Below, piece by piece: positions 1 through 5,123 of a stretch of DNA of 5,141 bases; position 1 is the stretch's first letter, and the number at the start of each line of letters is the position of its first letter. The DNA comes from Akkermansia sp. (lineage in GTDB: Bacteria; Verrucomicrobiota; Verrucomicrobiia; Verrucomicrobiales; Akkermansiaceae), in the NCBI GenBank assembly GCA_020047775.1, contig JAIFNK010000135.1, positions 1 through 5,141 of the forward strand. Direction: 5' to 3'. The translations under genes and the position numbers were made by a program. The notes beneath the pieces were generated by a model that saw nothing but the letters and a program-made list of their open reading frames with translations, had not been told where the DNA came from and did not search any database.

Positions 1-44
1 TCTGTCCCGAGAAACTTCGTGCGCCCAACCAATGAAAAAATCAC

Positions 45-88
45 CAGACGCCGCACCGACAACCAGCCAGGAGCGGTGCGGACGTCTG
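45..88. repeat. Imperfect inverted repeat, 14-bp stem
   Basis: Bases 45-58 pair with 74-88. Bases 51-58 (CCGCACCG) match 74-81 (CGGTGCGG) and 45-50 (CAGACG) match 83-88 (CGTCTG), with A82 as the only bulge and a 15-base loop. The stem is GC-rich and would be stable in RNA or as a DNA cruciform. No T-run follows on either strand, so it is not a standard intrinsic terminator. With the second hairpin at 146-215 it may be part of a dispersed intergenic repeat or a structured RNA. Confidence 0.65.
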
Positions 89-145
89 TTTGGATCGACA
101 AGCCGGCGTGCTGTCCCGAGCCCGCCGATTCGTCTGAAAGGAGTC

Positions 146-215
146 CCAACCCTGACATCCGGGCGAGTGCGGCCGAAGCCGCAGGATTGCGGACCGCCTC
201 GAATGTCAGGATTGG
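146..215. repeat. Long nested inverted repeat downstream of mraZ
   Basis: The outer arms are CCAA-c-CCTGACAT at 146-158 and ATGTCAGG-a-TTGG at 203-215: twelve paired positions with one C/A mismatch (150/211). Further partial pairing continues inward (160-161 with 200-201). Inside lies a perfect 6-bp hairpin, TGCGGC (168-173) and GCCGCA (178-183), closing a CGAA tetraloop. A nested, branched fold of about 70 bases is more than chance would usually give. Candidates are a REP- or MITE-like intergenic repeat, a processing site in a transcript extending from mraZ, or a small structured RNA. Nothing in the sequence decides between these. Confidence 0.6.
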
Positions 216-239
216 TGGGGTGAACAACATTGCTGCTGT

Positions 240-265
240 TGGGTGTGGTTTGGGTGAGAGTGGGA
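240..265 (+). promoter_or_regulatory. TGGG repeat cluster, possible MraZ box
   Basis: Three copies lie in tandem on the plus strand: TGGGT (240-244), TGGGT (251-255) and TGGGA (261-265), with spacers of 6 and 5 bases, about one helical turn apart. A looser TGGGG lies at 216-220. The E. coli MraZ operator is described as TGGGN repeats with 5-base spacers, so the resemblance is notable. The cluster ends just beyond the mraZ stop codon rather than upstream of the gene, and it reads opposite to mraZ. It could be an operator for whatever lies further left, or simple G-rich sequence. Confidence 0.3.
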
Positions 266-268
266 AAA

Positions 269-760
269 TTAGAGGATTCCGAGATCATCGTCTTCGTCGG
301 GAGTTTGTTCGATCTCAAGCACGCGAACGTGGTTATTCTTGCTCCAGACTTCGAAGTGCATGCCGCGTCCCGCGAGCACGACTTCCGATTCGGCAGCGAT
401 CCCGACGGCTTCGCTGAGATCCTTGGGAACCAGAAGCTTGCCTTGGTCGTTCACACTGGCCACGCGGCAGAGCATCGAAAGCTGGCCAAGTTTCGCACGC
501 TTGGCAGCAGGTGTGAGGTTACTGCTGTTCACCGTCTCCACGCGCTCGTCGAAAGCCTGCTGACTGAGCACCTTGATCACCGGCATCTCGTGGGTCTTGG
601 ACGACAAAAGATACAGGACCTCACCTGCCGCAGGGCGCCACGCGGTCGGGATGGAAACCCGATACTTCGGGTCCATCTTGTAGGGCGTGTACCCCATGTA
701 GGTTTGTGCGGACGCAATCACTTGTTGGCCTGACGGATGTGTCAGTGCCGGAAAGTACAC
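269..760 (-). CDS. mraZ: Transcriptional regulator MraZ
   Basis: MraZ is a DNA-binding protein of the SpoVT/AbrB superfamily that forms ring-shaped oligomers and regulates the division and cell-wall (dcw) cluster, usually as its first gene. Two tandem half-domains are visible. The first has the signature around residues 30-42 (D30, K32, R34, P38, R42 in DPKYRVSIPTAWR), where Tyr33 replaces the usual Gly of D-x-K-G-R. The second is at about 104-145 (NDQGKLLVP, then GRGMHFEVWSK). The tail is acidic (EQTPDEDDD). At 163 residues from the GTG at 760 it is slightly longer than the common 140-152. Later starts at codon 14 (GTG) or codon 22 (ATG) would give 150 or 142 residues, which is more typical, and repeated motifs overlap the first GTG, so the start is uncertain. 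Family assignment is firm. No rsmH follows within the 268 bases visible downstream. Confidence 0.9.
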   Translation of the reverse strand: MYFPALTHPSGQQVIASAQTYMGYTPYKMDPKYRVSIPTAWRPAAGEVLYLLSSKTHEMPVIKVLSQQAFDERVETVNSSNLTPAAKRAKLGQLSMLCRVASVNDQGKLLVPKDLSEAVGIAAESEVVLAGRGMHFEVWSKNNHVRVLEIEQTPDEDDDLGIL

Positions 761-779
761 CTAAATACACTTTTCCCAC
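755..779 (-). promoter_or_regulatory. GTG repeats at the mraZ start, possible autoregulatory site
   Basis: Reading the minus strand toward mraZ, GTG triplets begin at 779 (GTGGGA), 770 (GTGTATTTAG) and 760 (GTGTAC), 9 and 10 bases apart. The middle copy reads AAAGTGT, close to the AAAGTG[T/G] repeats described for MraZ in mollicutes; the upstream copy contains TGGGA, as in E. coli MraZ boxes. The block lies between the putative TATAAT element and the coding region, a sensible place for autorepression. The match is by eye and the copies are degenerate. Confidence 0.35.
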
Positions 780-801
780 AAGAATAATTTGAGACATTTT
801 T

Positions 802-828
802 ATTATAGCCCTATCTCACTGATTACAA
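802..828 (-). promoter_or_regulatory. Putative mraZ promoter
   Basis: On the minus strand a perfect TATAAT lies at 807-802. The best -35 candidate is TTGTAA at 828-823 (4 of 6 matches to TTGACA) with a short 15-base spacer; TTTGTA one base further gives 16. Transcription would begin near 795, leaving a leader of about 35 bases before the GTG at 760 and placing the GTG repeats inside the initially transcribed region. The -10 element is strong, the -35 weak. Confidence 0.5.
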
Positions 829-962
829 ACGTATTAGCATTGAATTTCAAACCCGGTTTTTGGGAAACCAACTGGAAAACTGACTTCAACTTACCAATTT
901 TTACCTGAGAACCGCGAAGACCATCGGTGAAAAACCCGTTAATTTTAGAAAAAAACTAAACC

Positions 963-1000
963 AGTGTACTCAAAGTCAGGTTTTTTAAAGAAAGTGTACT
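963..1000 (+). promoter_or_regulatory. Paired AGTGTACT direct repeats
   Basis: AGTGTACT occurs exactly at 963-970 and 993-1000, with start points 30 bases apart (about three helical turns). A GTGTACTT copy on the other strand covers the first mraZ codons (760-753). Paired, helically phased copies upstream of the TPM-domain gene suggest an operator, possibly shared by both divergent genes. The regulator is unknown and the motif is short. Confidence 0.3.
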
Positions 1001-1064
1001 TGGACTCACCATTTCCGGCATTTCCCCACTGGAATCTCGCCTTGTCTTTATTTGGGGAATATTC

Positions 1065-1069
1065 GAGGG
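1065..1069 (+). promoter_or_regulatory. Shine-Dalgarno site GAGGG for the TPM-domain gene
   Basis: GAGGG sits 9 bases before the GTG at 1079. It is one of the few recognisable ribosome binding sites in the window and supports the GTG start, which also gives the protein a complete signal peptide. Confidence 0.6.
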
Positions 1070-1078
1070 TGTTGAATT

Positions 1079-1843
1079 GTGACACGGTTGAATCAATGGA
1101 TGGGAGTTCTGCTTTCCTGGCTTGCTCTGGCGATCCAGAGCCAAGGGCAGGTGATTCCCGTACCCCTTGCCAACGAGCCACCACCGGTTTCCGGCTTGAT
1201 CGACGGGGGCGATTTTTTCAGCAAAAATTCGGGCGCGTTCAATCGGATCTCCGAACATCTCCGAAAGCTGGAGAAAGACCACGGCTACAAGATCTATCTG
1301 GTTGTGGAACCGGTGCTCATCACCACCACCGCCTCGGAGCTCGCGGCCCGACTGCGCCAGGCATGGGCTCCGGATGGAAACGGCCTCGTCCTCGTATTCG
1401 AGTCAGACAGCCATCGTTTGGGAACCGGTTGGGATTTGACCAGCCCTCAGGACCGGCTCCAGGAAAACGGCTCGCGGGTACCGTCCCATGAAACCTCGGC
1501 GATGCTTGCGAGGGCAAGGGAATCCACCGACGGAAGCCTCGCTGCGGAGCCCTACATCGAGACGCTGGTGACGAACCTCGTCCGCGAGCACGAGGGCTAT
1601 TTCACCCGCCGCGCCGACCCCCCGCCGCCGGAGCGGTCGGTGAGGATGGGCCTGCTCATGGTCGGCTCGCTGGCCTTGTTAGGCCTTGGATCGATCGCCG
1701 TGGGAGCCCTGGTCCGCCATTCCAGCATGGCTGGAGCCCGGAGGTTCCGGTTCCCGGTAGTGGACCGCCCGGAACGCCTCGGGGCACCCTGCGGCGGAGG
1801 CGTCACGACCCGCAGGTTTGCCCCGCCCGTCTCGAAATCCTGA
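1079..1843 (+). CDS. TPM-domain (YgcG/Psb32-like) membrane protein
   Basis: The product has 254 residues. Residues 1-24 form a signal peptide or N-terminal anchor (MTRLNQW, then a hydrophobic core GVLLSWLALAI). Residues about 38-175 resemble the extracytoplasmic TPM (TPM_phosphatase) domain: a proline-rich entry, a helix with ISEHLRKLEKDHGYKIYLVV, then NGLVLVFESD, matching the family's pattern of a Glu/Lys-rich helix, a beta strand and a Gly-x-Leu-hydrophobic strand. A transmembrane helix spans about 190-212 (MGLLMVGSLALLG). An Arg-rich tail follows (RRFRFP at 221-226) with a Cys-Gly-Gly-Gly at 238-241. Members are linked to membrane-complex quality control or acid-phosphatase activity, but the role here is unknown. 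The tail would be cytoplasmic if the TPM domain is exported. GTG start chosen for the GAGGG site. It stands alone on its strand and ends 18 bases before the convergent DUF2062 gene. Family assignment is fairly sure, function is not. Confidence 0.75.
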   Translation: MTRLNQWMGVLLSWLALAIQSQGQVIPVPLANEPPPVSGLIDGGDFFSKNSGAFNRISEHLRKLEKDHGYKIYLVVEPVLITTTASELAARLRQAWAPDGNGLVLVFESDSHRLGTGWDLTSPQDRLQENGSRVPSHETSAMLARARESTDGSLAAEPYIETLVTNLVREHEGYFTRRADPPPPERSVRMGLLMVGSLALLGLGSIAVGALVRHSSMAGARRFRFPVVDRPERLGAPCGGGVTTRRFAPPVSKS

Positions 1844-1861
1844 GCATCCGCATCCGCCGAA

Positions 1862-2419
1862 TCAGCTTTTCAAGGCGGGACCCGCACTCCTGACCGACTT
1901 TTGCCGGACCGGAAGATGCTTCGGTAAAACCGCGGAAAACAGGTGAACGATCGGATAGGCGGCAAGAGCCATGAGGGTTCCCAAAGTGATGAAGCCAACG
2001 ATGAAGTTGCTCAAAGACGCGACTCCCACCCCAGGCAGGTCGATCGAGACCTTTGCCACGAAATGAGGGATCGGTAGTGAGAGGAAATTGATGAACCACT
2101 GCCCCAGCCAGATCTGCGCCAACCAGAAAGGCCCGTTCGTGATCGGGTTGGAGATGAAACAAGCGGCGATGGCGAAAGGAATGTTGCCCCTCACCCGCAT
2201 GGCGAGAACCGCGGCAAAAATCGACTGCGGGATGAAAGGAACCATGGAGAAAAAAAGTCCGATGGCCAGACCGGCCGCCACCGTATCGCGGCAGGGCACC
2301 CACAAGCTGCGATGAAACAGCGGCTTGGAAATTTTCTGCCACCACGGACGATGGCGGAGTTTCTTATGGCGAAGCGCACGAAAGGCCCGCCTGACCATGC
2401 GGAGATAGTGGACTTTCAT
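1862..2419 (-). CDS. DUF2062 integral membrane protein
   Basis: The product has 185 residues with a strongly basic N terminus (residues 1-35, many Arg, Lys and His), then helices at about 46-76 (TVAAGLAIGLFFSMVPFIPQ) and 80-113, a conserved-looking ISNPITNGPFW at 89-99, and a further hydrophobic stretch at 133-163. The Gly-rich helix ending in a Pro-containing turn, followed by an Asn-Pro motif, is the hallmark of DUF2062. Members are small inner-membrane proteins, sometimes fused to or beside glycosyltransferases; no molecular activity is established that I know of. No Shine-Dalgarno site precedes the ATG at 2419; codon 8 (ATG) is an alternative start. The gene is divergent from uppP with a 106-base gap that must hold both promoters, though I cannot pick out convincing elements there. 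It converges on the TPM gene with no clear terminator between. Confidence 0.82.
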   Translation of the reverse strand: MKVHYLRMVRRAFRALRHKKLRHRPWWQKISKPLFHRSLWVPCRDTVAAGLAIGLFFSMVPFIPQSIFAAVLAMRVRGNIPFAIAACFISNPITNGPFWLAQIWLGQWFINFLSLPIPHFVAKVSIDLPGVGVASLSNFIVGFITLGTLMALAAYPIVHLFSAVLPKHLPVRQKSVRSAGPALKS

Positions 2420-2525
2420 GATGGCTGCGACGTCACGGCCGGACCCTCTGCCACTCGCTCCGTCAAATCAACTGCAAATGCCTTGCTCCCCGGCGTGCAC
2501 TTCCGCAGTTTAGCCGAAATTCACC

Positions 2526-3410
2526 ATGGAACCTTGGCAAGCATTCATCCTCGGCGTGATCGAAGGGATCACCGAGTATCTCCCGATCAGCTCCACCGGT
2601 CACCTCATCGTCGCCCAACGGTTGATGGGCATCGGAACCGGCGGCCTCCAGGCCAAGGAAGCCGCAGACGCGTTCGCCATTTGCATCCAAGGTGGTGCGA
2701 TCCTGGCGGTGCTCGGTATTTATTCAAAACGCGTGATCCAGATGATCCGCGGGGTGCTCGGCATGGATGCGGAGGGGCTGAAACTCGCCATCGCCATCAT
2801 CGCAGGATTCATGCCGGCGGCGGTGCTTGGCGTGATCCTGAGCCACTGGATCAAGGCCAATTTGTTCGGAATGTGGCCAGTCATCGCCGCTTGGATCATC
2901 GGCGGCATCGGCATCCTCGCCGTCGCCCGCTGGAGAAAGGGCAATCCCCCGAAAGGCGGCGGCAAGGAACTTACCGAACTGACCTGGCAACTCGCACTGG
3001 TCATCGGTCTGCTCCAATGCGTGGCAATGTGCCCGGGAACCAGTCGCAGCCTGATGACCATTTGCGGCGGACTGCTTGTCGGTCTCTCGATCCGCGCGGC
3101 GGTGGAATATTCGTTTCTGCTGGGCGTGCTCACCCTCACGGCCGCCACCGCCAAGGATGCGGTCGGCAAGGTCAAGGGTATTGATCCCGCCTATGACACG
3201 CTCTTTGGCGGCACCAAGCTGATGCTCCATGAATACGGCGCCTGGCCGATGATCATCGGTGTCGTCGCGGCGGCGGTCTCCGCAGCCATCGCGGTGAAAT
3301 GGCTGGTTTCCTACCTGCAAAGCCACGGACTCTCGATTTTCGGGTGGTACCGCATCGCCGTCGGCCTGATCGTCGGCAGCCTGATCCTGGCGGGGACGTT
3401 GCACGCCTGA
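2526..3410 (+). CDS. uppP: Undecaprenyl-diphosphatase (UppP/BacA)
   Basis: UppP dephosphorylates undecaprenyl diphosphate to the monophosphate at the cytoplasmic membrane. This regenerates the lipid carrier used for peptidoglycan and other envelope glycans; overproduction gives bacitracin resistance. The 294-residue product starts with the catalytic block EGITEYLPISSTGH: E13, E17, S22-S23 and H26 match the E-x-x-x-E and Ser/His residues of the family. The second signature PGTSRS lies at 170-175, with R174 matching the essential Arg of E. coli BacA. Many hydrophobic helices run through the protein, and YRIAVG near 275-280 is the usual C-terminal helix. It is slightly longer than E. coli BacA (273). 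The residues after SRS are Leu-Met rather than the common Gly-Ala. There is no clear ribosome binding site before the ATG, but the catalytic block begins at residue 13, as expected for the family N terminus. No clear intrinsic terminator follows; a CCCGGCCGGG palindrome at 3471-3480 has no loop or T-run. Confidence 0.96.
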   Translation: MEPWQAFILGVIEGITEYLPISSTGHLIVAQRLMGIGTGGLQAKEAADAFAICIQGGAILAVLGIYSKRVIQMIRGVLGMDAEGLKLAIAIIAGFMPAAVLGVILSHWIKANLFGMWPVIAAWIIGGIGILAVARWRKGNPPKGGGKELTELTWQLALVIGLLQCVAMCPGTSRSLMTICGGLLVGLSIRAAVEYSFLLGVLTLTAATAKDAVGKVKGIDPAYDTLFGGTKLMLHEYGAWPMIIGVVAAAVSAAIAVKWLVSYLQSHGLSIFGWYRIAVGLIVGSLILAGTLHA

Positions 3411-3509
3411 GCGTTCGCCCCACTGAGCAGAGCGGCGTTCTCCGCAGCAGTTCCGCTCATCCCACGCCGTCCCGGCCGGGTGCAAATTGTTTCCTTGCCT
3501 CGCCACCTC

Positions 3510-3530
3510 ATCCCGATAGCTTGTCGGGAT
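3510..3530 (+). promoter_or_regulatory. Hairpin covering the start codon of the SHD1-domain gene
   Basis: ATCCCGA (3510-3516) is the perfect inverse of TCGGGAT (3524-3530), with a 7-base loop TAGCTTG. The right arm contains the first two bases of the ATG at 3529-3531, so if the leader RNA includes both arms the start codon would be paired. No Shine-Dalgarno sequence is visible upstream. It might limit initiation until melted, or it might be a uppP transcript end placed against the next gene; there is no T-run, so the terminator reading is weak. Confidence 0.5.
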
Positions 3531-4281
3531 GCAATCCATAAAAGCTACATCCCTAGCCCTCGCGGCATTTGTAACCTTTGCGGCCTCTCCATTGCTGAAT
3601 GCCCAACTTCGCTCCTTCACCAACGACAATGGCACCGTGATCCAAGCGGAATTGGTCTCTCACAAAGGGGACAAAGTGAAGCTCAAACGAACCGACGGGA
3701 AGGAATTCGAAGTAAACCCTTCGATCTTCAGCAAGGAGGATGAGGCCTACATCAAAAATTGGAAATCCATGACCCCCGCGGTCACAAACTACAATTTTAA
3801 AATAGCTTCGACAAAGAAGAAGGTCGAAGGCACTTCCGTGGACATGGGCTACAAGCGCGTCAAAAACCAACTCTGGTCTTACGTGATCTCTGTTACCAAC
3901 GGCTCCCAAGACCCGGTGTCCAGGTTCACGGTCAAGTATCGCGTCTTCTACAGCAACGCGGCTGAAGGTGCCTATTCTGCTTCTTCCAGCGACCGGGCTG
4001 CCGCAAAAATGCTCGAAGGCTCGACGAACCAGGACGCAGAGCTCGCCTACAACCGCGTACTCGAACTCACGACCACGCCCGTGCAAATCGACATGGTCAA
4101 CTATGACGGCGTCGGCGACCGCTACAAAGACCAGCTCATCGGCTGCATCGTCCGCATCGTCGATAAGGATGACAATGTCATTTTCGACTGGGTTTCCCCT
4201 GAAGTCGGGATGAAAGGGAAAAGCTGGCTCAACACCAACCCTAACGCACGGGAAATCAAAGACCACTCGATCATCCGCTAG
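3529..4281 (+). CDS. Secreted protein with N-terminal SHD1 domain
   Basis: The product has 250 residues. Residues 1-25 are a signal peptide (MQSIKATSLALAAF, with likely cleavage near LLNA-Q), so it is exported. Residues about 27-80 form an SHD1 (Sla1 homology 1) type beta-barrel: RSFTNDNGTVIQAELV, then DKVKLKRTDGKEFEVNPSIFSKEDEAYI, the usual pattern in which a short barrel ends in F-S-x-x-D-x-x-Y-[IL]. This domain is frequent in exported proteins of Verrucomicrobiota and Planctomycetota and is thought to mediate protein binding. Residues about 86-250 are a separate, probably beta-rich domain (LWSYVISVTNGSQDPVSRF, then strands near 184-222) that looks like an immunoglobulin-type fold by alternating pattern; I do not recognise a named family. 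The start is fixed by the signal peptide. It lies 118 bases after uppP and converges on the next gene with a 23-base gap. Function unknown. Confidence 0.85.
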   Translation: MQSIKATSLALAAFVTFAASPLLNAQLRSFTNDNGTVIQAELVSHKGDKVKLKRTDGKEFEVNPSIFSKEDEAYIKNWKSMTPAVTNYNFKIASTKKKVEGTSVDMGYKRVKNQLWSYVISVTNGSQDPVSRFTVKYRVFYSNAAEGAYSASSSDRAAAKMLEGSTNQDAELAYNRVLELTTTPVQIDMVNYDGVGDRYKDQLIGCIVRIVDKDDNVIFDWVSPEVGMKGKSWLNTNPNAREIKDHSIIR

Positions 4282-4285
4282 CCCA

Positions 4286-4317
4286 CCCGGCGGACCGGGA
4301 CCGCCTAACAAAGGCGG
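4286..4317. terminator. Competing GC hairpins between convergent genes
   Basis: Three mutually exclusive stems crowd the gap after the SHD1-domain gene: CCCGG (4286-4290) with CCGGG (4295-4299) and a CGGA loop, GGCGG (4289-4293) with CCGCC (4301-4305), and CCGCC (4301-4305) with GGCGG (4313-4317). The position between two convergent stop codons fits a bidirectional transcript end, but no T-run follows on either strand, so it would not be a textbook intrinsic terminator. Confidence 0.35.
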
Positions 4318-5123
4318 ATCATGTCCTTGATGAACTGGCCCCAGAGGAAAAACAGCCCGCGGGTCGAATAGTGAAACCGACCGTCGCCGGTGAGCTTGAT
4401 GAGTCCGGCGGCCAGATTGTGATCCACCTGCTTGCGCATTTCCTGCTCGATGCCGTCTTCGATTTCCTCCGGATCCGGCATCCTCAGCCGGTTGGCGGGG
4501 ACATTCACCCGCGCCAGGTAATCCCGGTGATCCTTGAGGATCTGGTGAAAGCAGCTCCGCTCGCAGGGCACGTGGTTCCACTTCACATTGGGCGGACATT
4601 GCAGTGTGGGGGCGAAGGGAAAATTCGTGGTCCGCCAGATGCCGCCGCCTTCATCCTCCGAGGTGACGGAAATGAACGCGAAGGCCACATCGCTCTGTTC
4701 GCACAGGCAAACTGCGGCGACCGCCCTTTCCTCTGGATGCCAGAAGATGCGGAAGAACTGCTGCATGCCGGCCCATTCCCAGCCACAATCCGAAACATGC
4801 TCGAAGCCCGCCTCCTCCATCGCCGCCGCAGCTTCGATGGCGTTGGGGAAAAACGATGGATTCGGGATTTCGCGGTGCCTCAGGCGGTTGTCGAGCGGCA
4901 GACGCATTGCCCGGATCCGGGTCAGCAGTTCGATCCACGGCAGGAAAAACCACGCCAGCATCCCCAACAATCCGGCCCAAAGCCGGCCGGTCAGGAAATA
5001 AACGAGGCAAAACGACGCGCCCAGAAACGTGATTGCTCCGAGTTTCCGCAGGCAGTTGGACCGGGCTGAACGGAGAGCCACGGCAAGGACGAACAAGCCG
5101 ATGACGATGAGGGTTTCACGCAT
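4305..5123 (-). CDS. Membrane protein of unknown function, Cys/His-rich domain
   Basis: The product has 272 residues and I do not recognise its family. Hydrophobic segments lie at about 5-17, 28-46 and 48-67, the last ending in a basic stretch (RIRAMR, 69-74) that suggests a cytoplasmic exit. The remaining 200 residues look globular. Residues 95-150 alternate helix and strand (IEAAAAMEEAGFEHV, then RAVAAVCLC and VAFAFISV), followed by SEDEGGGIWRTTNFPF. Cysteines at 113, 139, 141, 176, 187 and 191 and histidines at 184 and 193 could bind a metal or form disulphides. A helical, acidic part (about 217-240) and a C-terminal amphipathic segment (GLFFLWGQFIKDMIRLC) follow. The ATG at 5123 has no visible ribosome binding site, but it lets the protein begin just before the first hydrophobic segment. 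The minus-strand frame is preferred to the plus-strand one over the same bases because of its membrane segments and normal composition. Confidence 0.75.
   Translation of the reverse strand: MRETLIVIGLFVLAVALRSARSNCLRKLGAITFLGASFCLVYFLTGRLWAGLLGMLAWFFLPWIELLTRIRAMRLPLDNRLRHREIPNPSFFPNAIEAAAAMEEAGFEHVSDCGWEWAGMQQFFRIFWHPEERAVAAVCLCEQSDVAFAFISVTSEDEGGGIWRTTNFPFAPTLQCPPNVKWNHVPCERSCFHQILKDHRDYLARVNVPANRLRMPDPEEIEDGIEQEMRKQVDHNLAAGLIKLTGDGRFHYSTRGLFFLWGQFIKDMIRLC

Larger units (their letters stand above)
1..230 (-). other. Doubtful open frame running off the left edge
   Basis: On the minus strand an ATG at 230-228 opens a frame that stays free of stops to the window edge (76 complete codons). It begins MLFTPPILTFEAV and later reads GLSIQTDVRTAPGW. 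It starts 38 bases after the mraZ stop, where rsmH would be expected, but it has no RsmH-like opening (that family normally shows a His-x-Pro-Val-Leu type motif near the N terminus) and no ribosome binding site. The frame runs straight through two strong inverted repeats, which suggests a repeat or structured element that is open by chance. I do not recognise a protein family. No plus-strand frame in this stretch is better. Confidence 0.2.
761..1078. other. AT-rich divergent intergenic region
   Basis: This 318-base gap between divergent mraZ and the TPM-domain gene is clearly richer in A and T than the flanking genes, especially at 771-960. It contains the likely mraZ promoter near 802-828, the GTG repeats next to mraZ, a small palindrome TTGAA-T-TTCAA at 840-850, a weak TTTAG/CTAAA inverted repeat around an A-run at 944-960, and two AGTGTACT copies at 963 and 993. 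I see no convincing RNA gene or small ORF in it and no good sigma-70 type promoter facing the TPM gene. Confidence 0.6.

Noticed and set aside
19..417. 132-codon plus-strand frame across the inverted repeats and the 3' part of mraZ
   Set aside because: Overlaps mraZ antisense, is extremely Arg-rich and has no ribosome binding site.
1803..2345. 180-codon minus-strand frame overlapping DUF2062
   Set aside because: Shifted frame of the DUF2062 gene; it lacks membrane segments and overlaps the TPM-gene stop.
2312..3184. 290-codon plus-strand frame overlapping the start of uppP
   Set aside because: Same strand but shifted frame; it yields a His/Arg-rich low-quality sequence and would overlap both DUF2062 and uppP.
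3471..3480. CCCGGCCGGG palindrome after uppP as a terminator
   Set aside because: No loop-forming spacer and no T-run follows; a 10-base GC palindrome is plausible by chance in GC-rich DNA.
2724..3635. 303-codon minus-strand open frame opposite uppP
   Set aside because: The plus strand encodes an unmistakable UppP with catalytic motifs; the antisense product is an Asp/Arg/His-rich sequence of the type produced by reading a GC-rich membrane gene backwards.
3553..4599. 348-codon minus-strand open frame across the SHD1-domain gene and part of the next gene
   Set aside because: It lies opposite a gene with a clean signal peptide and known domain, its product is rich in Arg, Gly and Val with no recognisable domain, and it overlaps two well-supported genes. 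It is a shadow of codon bias.
4371..5069. 232-codon plus-strand frame opposite the right-end membrane protein
   Set aside because: The minus-strand frame is longer and has coherent hydrophobic segments; the plus-strand product is Pro/Gln/Arg-rich and has no domain.
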